The notes under the pieces are model-generated. The model made no database searches. It was not told where the DNA came from and saw only the letters and a program-made list of their open reading frames with translations. The translations under genes were made by a program, and so were the position numbers. 64,000 bases of DNA from an uncultured Bacteroidia bacterium (lineage in GTDB: Bacteria; Bacteroidota; Bacteroidia; Bacteroidales; UBA932): contig CADCJX010000006.1 in NCBI GenBank assembly GCA_902801885.1, positions 62,001-126,000 of the forward strand, given 5' to 3'. This document shows positions 61,978-64,000 of this stretch, piece after piece (position 1 is the stretch's first letter; each line of letters opens with the position of its first letter).

Positions 61978-62448
61978 TTAGAGTGAAATGTCGAGAATCT
62001 TGAACTTGATGACTCCTGAAGGAACCTTTGCCTCTACGACGTCCCCTTTGGCATGGCCGAGAAGGGCCTTGGCTATAGGGGTGGTAGCTGCAAGCTTGCC
62101 ATGGGCGAAGTCAGCCTCAGTCTCGCCCACGATAGTGAACTCCATGACCTGCTTCATCGACAGGTTCTCGACCTTCACCTTGTTGAGCATCTGTACCTTG
62201 TCGGTACTGACCAGGGACTCGTCGATGACCTTGGCATTAGCTACCAGATCCTTGAGTTTGGCGATCTTTACTTCCAGGAGTCCCTGGGCGTCACGCGCCG
62301 CGTCGTATTCCGCATTCTCGGAGAGGTCACCCTTCTCCCTGGCCTCCGCGATCGCTGCGGAGATAACAGGACGCTGGGCAAGTGCCTCAGCGAGGTCTTT
62401 CTTAAGTTTGTCCAACCCTTCCTGGGTCATGTAATGGATATCTGCCAT
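61978..62448 (-). CDS. greA: transcription elongation factor GreA
   Basis: Rescues backtracked RNA polymerase by inducing transcript cleavage. The 156-residue protein has the N-terminal coiled-coil with the acidic tip (AIAEAREKGDLSENAEYDAARDAQGLLE) and a C-terminal FKBP-like domain (TIVGETEADF, ATTPIAKALLGHAKGDVVEAKVPSG). The ATG at 62448 (MADIHYMTQEGLDKL) gives the standard length; a longer frame upstream has no family match. A TATATTTG box lies 69 nt upstream. Confidence 0.97.
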   Translation of the reverse strand: MADIHYMTQEGLDKLKKDLAEALAQRPVISAAIAEAREKGDLSENAEYDAARDAQGLLEVKIAKLKDLVANAKVIDESLVSTDKVQMLNKVKVENLSMKQVMEFTIVGETEADFAHGKLAATTPIAKALLGHAKGDVVEAKVPSGVIKFKILDISL

Positions 62449-62517
62449 AATTGTCTGTATTTCATTAAAAATTGAACGGAGTCCCGCCAATTCCGGCAGA
62501 ACCCAGTTCACTGATTG

Positions 62518-62525
62518 CAAATATA
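62518..62525 (-). promoter_or_regulatory. -7 box of greA operon
   Basis: On the minus strand this reads TATATTTG, an exact TAnnTTTG match, giving a leader of about 60 nt before greA. Confidence 0.5.
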
Positions 62526-62582
62526 ATAAAAAAAACGAATATGGAGTTTTTTAGTTATCTTTACATTGAAAACAAACGACCA

Positions 62583-63803
62583 ATGAAAAGAATTCTAATT
62601 TCAGCATGCCTTCTCCTTGCGTCCCTTTCGCTTCTGGGACAGGAGCCTTCAACCACGACAACGGCAGCGGCACCGGTCCAGCCGTCAACCGTCAAATGTG
62701 TGAGCGGACCTTATCTCCAGAATGTTACGACTGACGGGTTTACAGTAATGTGGGTCTCTGACATCGATGCTCTCGGATGGGTGGAGCTCGCTCCTGACGA
62801 CGGTACTCATTTCTACTACACCGACCGGCCGAAGTATTATGACATGACCGGAGCCGGAATCAATCCCCTGACCAAGATCCACACGGTCCGCATCACTGGG
62901 CTCCAGCCAGGCACACGCTACCGCTACAGGATCATGATGAAGGGACTCCGCGCCTTCAACGGAGAAAGGGACATCACGTTTACCAAGCCTTTCGGCGCCA
63001 ATGTCTACACTGCAAATCCACCAGTGGTGACCACCTTGAAAAAAGACTATGACAAACTGCACATTGCAATAGTCAACGACATCCACGCCAATGGCGAAGA
63101 CTTCAGTAAACTCTTTGCCGAGGCCCGTGGCAAATACGATTTCGTCGTGTTCAACGGAGACATGACAACTACGATCAACGACGAGATGCACATGTCCGTC
63201 TACGTCACTCCAGCATCCAAACTCTTCGCTGACGAGACTCCTCTTTACGTCACCAGGGGCAACCACGAATTCCGCGGCCTTTTCGCTCGTGATTGGCTGA
63301 AATGGTTCCAGACTCCTACCGGCATGCCTTACTACACCTTCCAGTGGGGCAAGTTCTTCTTCATCGCCCTGGACAGCGGAGAGGATAAACCCGATGACGA
63401 CATCGAGTACCAGGGCATGTTGAGTATGGACCAGTACCTGCATGAGCAGGCTGAGTGGCTAAAGGGGGTCACAAAGTCCGAGGCTTTCAAGAATGCCGAA
63501 GTCAGGATCGTGTTCTCCCACATTCCTCCCAGGCTCAAGAGCTGGCATGGCAACAAGAACATCTGCGAAATCTTCGTTCCTATACTCAACGAGGCCGGAA
63601 TCGACCTCATGATCTCAGGACACGAGCACAACTACAGCCTCTGCCCTGTCGGGACATCAAATGCCAACTTCCCAGTGATAGTAAACGACAACGTAGAATT
63701 GATGGTCCTCGACGTTGACGGCAAGACTATCAATTTCAAGACTAACGATCCTTCAGGCGCACAGACTCACAAAGGATCTTTCCCCGTCAACGATAAAAAA
63801 TAG
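62583..63803 (+). CDS. secreted metallophosphoesterase with Fn3/purple acid phosphatase-like N-domain
   Basis: A 406-residue secreted protein with a signal peptide (MKRILISACLLLASLSLLGQ), a fibronectin-like N-terminal domain (CVSGPYLQNVTTDGFTVMW, VRITGLQPGTRYRYRI; about residues 40-135), and a calcineurin-like phosphoesterase domain from about 155. Metal and catalytic motifs are NDIHANG, FNGDMTT, RGNHEFRG, FSHIPPR and SGHEHNYS. It likely removes phosphate from organic esters in the periplasm or outside. The ATG at 62583 was chosen for the signal peptide. Confidence 0.93.
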   Translation: MKRILISACLLLASLSLLGQEPSTTTTAAAPVQPSTVKCVSGPYLQNVTTDGFTVMWVSDIDALGWVELAPDDGTHFYYTDRPKYYDMTGAGINPLTKIHTVRITGLQPGTRYRYRIMMKGLRAFNGERDITFTKPFGANVYTANPPVVTTLKKDYDKLHIAIVNDIHANGEDFSKLFAEARGKYDFVVFNGDMTTTINDEMHMSVYVTPASKLFADETPLYVTRGNHEFRGLFARDWLKWFQTPTGMPYYTFQWGKFFFIALDSGEDKPDDDIEYQGMLSMDQYLHEQAEWLKGVTKSEAFKNAEVRIVFSHIPPRLKSWHGNKNICEIFVPILNEAGIDLMISGHEHNYSLCPVGTSNANFPVIVNDNVELMVLDVDGKTINFKTNDPSGAQTHKGSFPVNDKK

Positions 63804-63834
63804 TTGCACGATCTAAAAATTTTTCTCATATTTG
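63803..63834 (+). promoter_or_regulatory. promoter of BlaI/MecI-type gene
   Basis: GTTG at 63803-63806, 20-nt spacer, CATATTTG at 63827-63834: each element is one base off the TTTG and TAnnTTTG consensus. The gene starts at 63862. Confidence 0.45.
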
Positions 63835-63861
63835 TCTCTGAACACTAAATCAGAGCCAGAT

Positions 63862-64000
63862 ATGAGAAAATTGACCCGCAAGGAAGAAGAGATAATGAAA
63901 CTGTTCTGGAAGAACGGTGGTATGTTTGTGAAGGACATGCTGCCGTTTTTTCCTGATCCCAAACCCCATGTCAACACTGTGTCCACCCAGGTCCGTATCC
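63862..64000 (+). CDS. BlaI/MecI family transcriptional regulator (5' end only)
   Basis: Starts MRKLTRKEEEIMKLFWKNGGM and continues FVKDMLPFFPDPKPHVNTVSTQVRI to the window edge. This is the winged-helix N-terminus of BlaI/MecI/CopY repressors, which usually control a BlaR1/M56-type membrane peptidase encoded next to them. The partner gene, if any, is outside the window. The first 46 residues are seen. Confidence 0.85.
   Translation, partial: MRKLTRKEEEIMKLFWKNGGMFVKDMLPFFPDPKPHVNTVSTQVRI

Overview
This 64 kb window is a chromosomal segment of a member of the Bacteroidota, most likely order Bacteroidales (inference). The signs are the Bacteroidota-type promoter boxes (TAnnTTTG near -7, once with TTTG 20 nt upstream in front of tRNA-Pro), few strong Shine-Dalgarno sequences, the moxR-DUF58-Bat operon, the Bacteroidota-type malate dehydrogenase, a TGS-containing nucleoside kinase, and a YifB ATPase. 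The fucose, alpha-glucan and esterase genes, the anaerobic C4-dicarboxylate carrier and the acetate kinase/phosphotransacylase pair fit a saccharolytic anaerobe of a gut or rumen type habitat.

Layout. 1-8.5 kb: a minus-strand phosphotransacylase (cut by the window edge) and ackA, a short ComEC, the fucI-fucP pair, a small glycosyltransferase-like gene and lepA. 8.6-10.1 kb: an ECF sigma factor, a membrane partner and a Spy-like periplasmic protein, ending at a shared terminator with lolD. 10.85-12.75 kb: tRNA-Pro followed by AT-rich debris (YhcG fragment, unknown small ORF, C-terminal half of a serpin, palindromic repeat). 12.8-17.4 kb: secreted carbohydrate enzymes (CE1-like esterase, GH13, SGNH hydrolase) and a lipoprotein. 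17.4-24.9 kb: mdh, a possible structured leader RNA, phosphopantetheinyl transferase, lemA-DUF2207, a TPR protein, an EnvC-like protein and tsaE. 24.9-29.4 kb: a minus-strand envelope gene cluster and yifB. 29.5-39.7 kb: nucleoside kinase and the seven-gene moxR-DUF58-BatI-like-batA-batB-batC-batDE operon. 39.7-49.9 kb: truA, an ExbB-ExbD-TonB set, rluB-like, era, parC, aroK and recJ. 50-56.6 kb: lysS, an ORF6N gene, a TrmH-like methyltransferase, aroE, a DUF4160/DUF2442-HTH pair, purA and ssb. 56.7-64 kb: a second ECF operon, dcuA/B-like, a TlpA-like lipoprotein, HIT protein, greA, a metallophosphoesterase and the start of a BlaI/MecI-type regulator.

Most genes are core housekeeping or envelope functions in tight, often overlapping, operons. 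The accessory signal lies in a few places: the scar beside tRNA-Pro, the ORF6N gene between lysS and the methyltransferase, and the DUF4160/DUF2442 pair. Two dispersed repeat families stand out. One is a palindromic element of roughly 110 bp present three times. The other is the widespread GTCATCCTGA...GAAGGATCT type repeat, which sits in frame inside three protein-coding genes. I found no phage, CRISPR array or complete insertion sequence, and no clear candidate for a wholly new multi-gene system.
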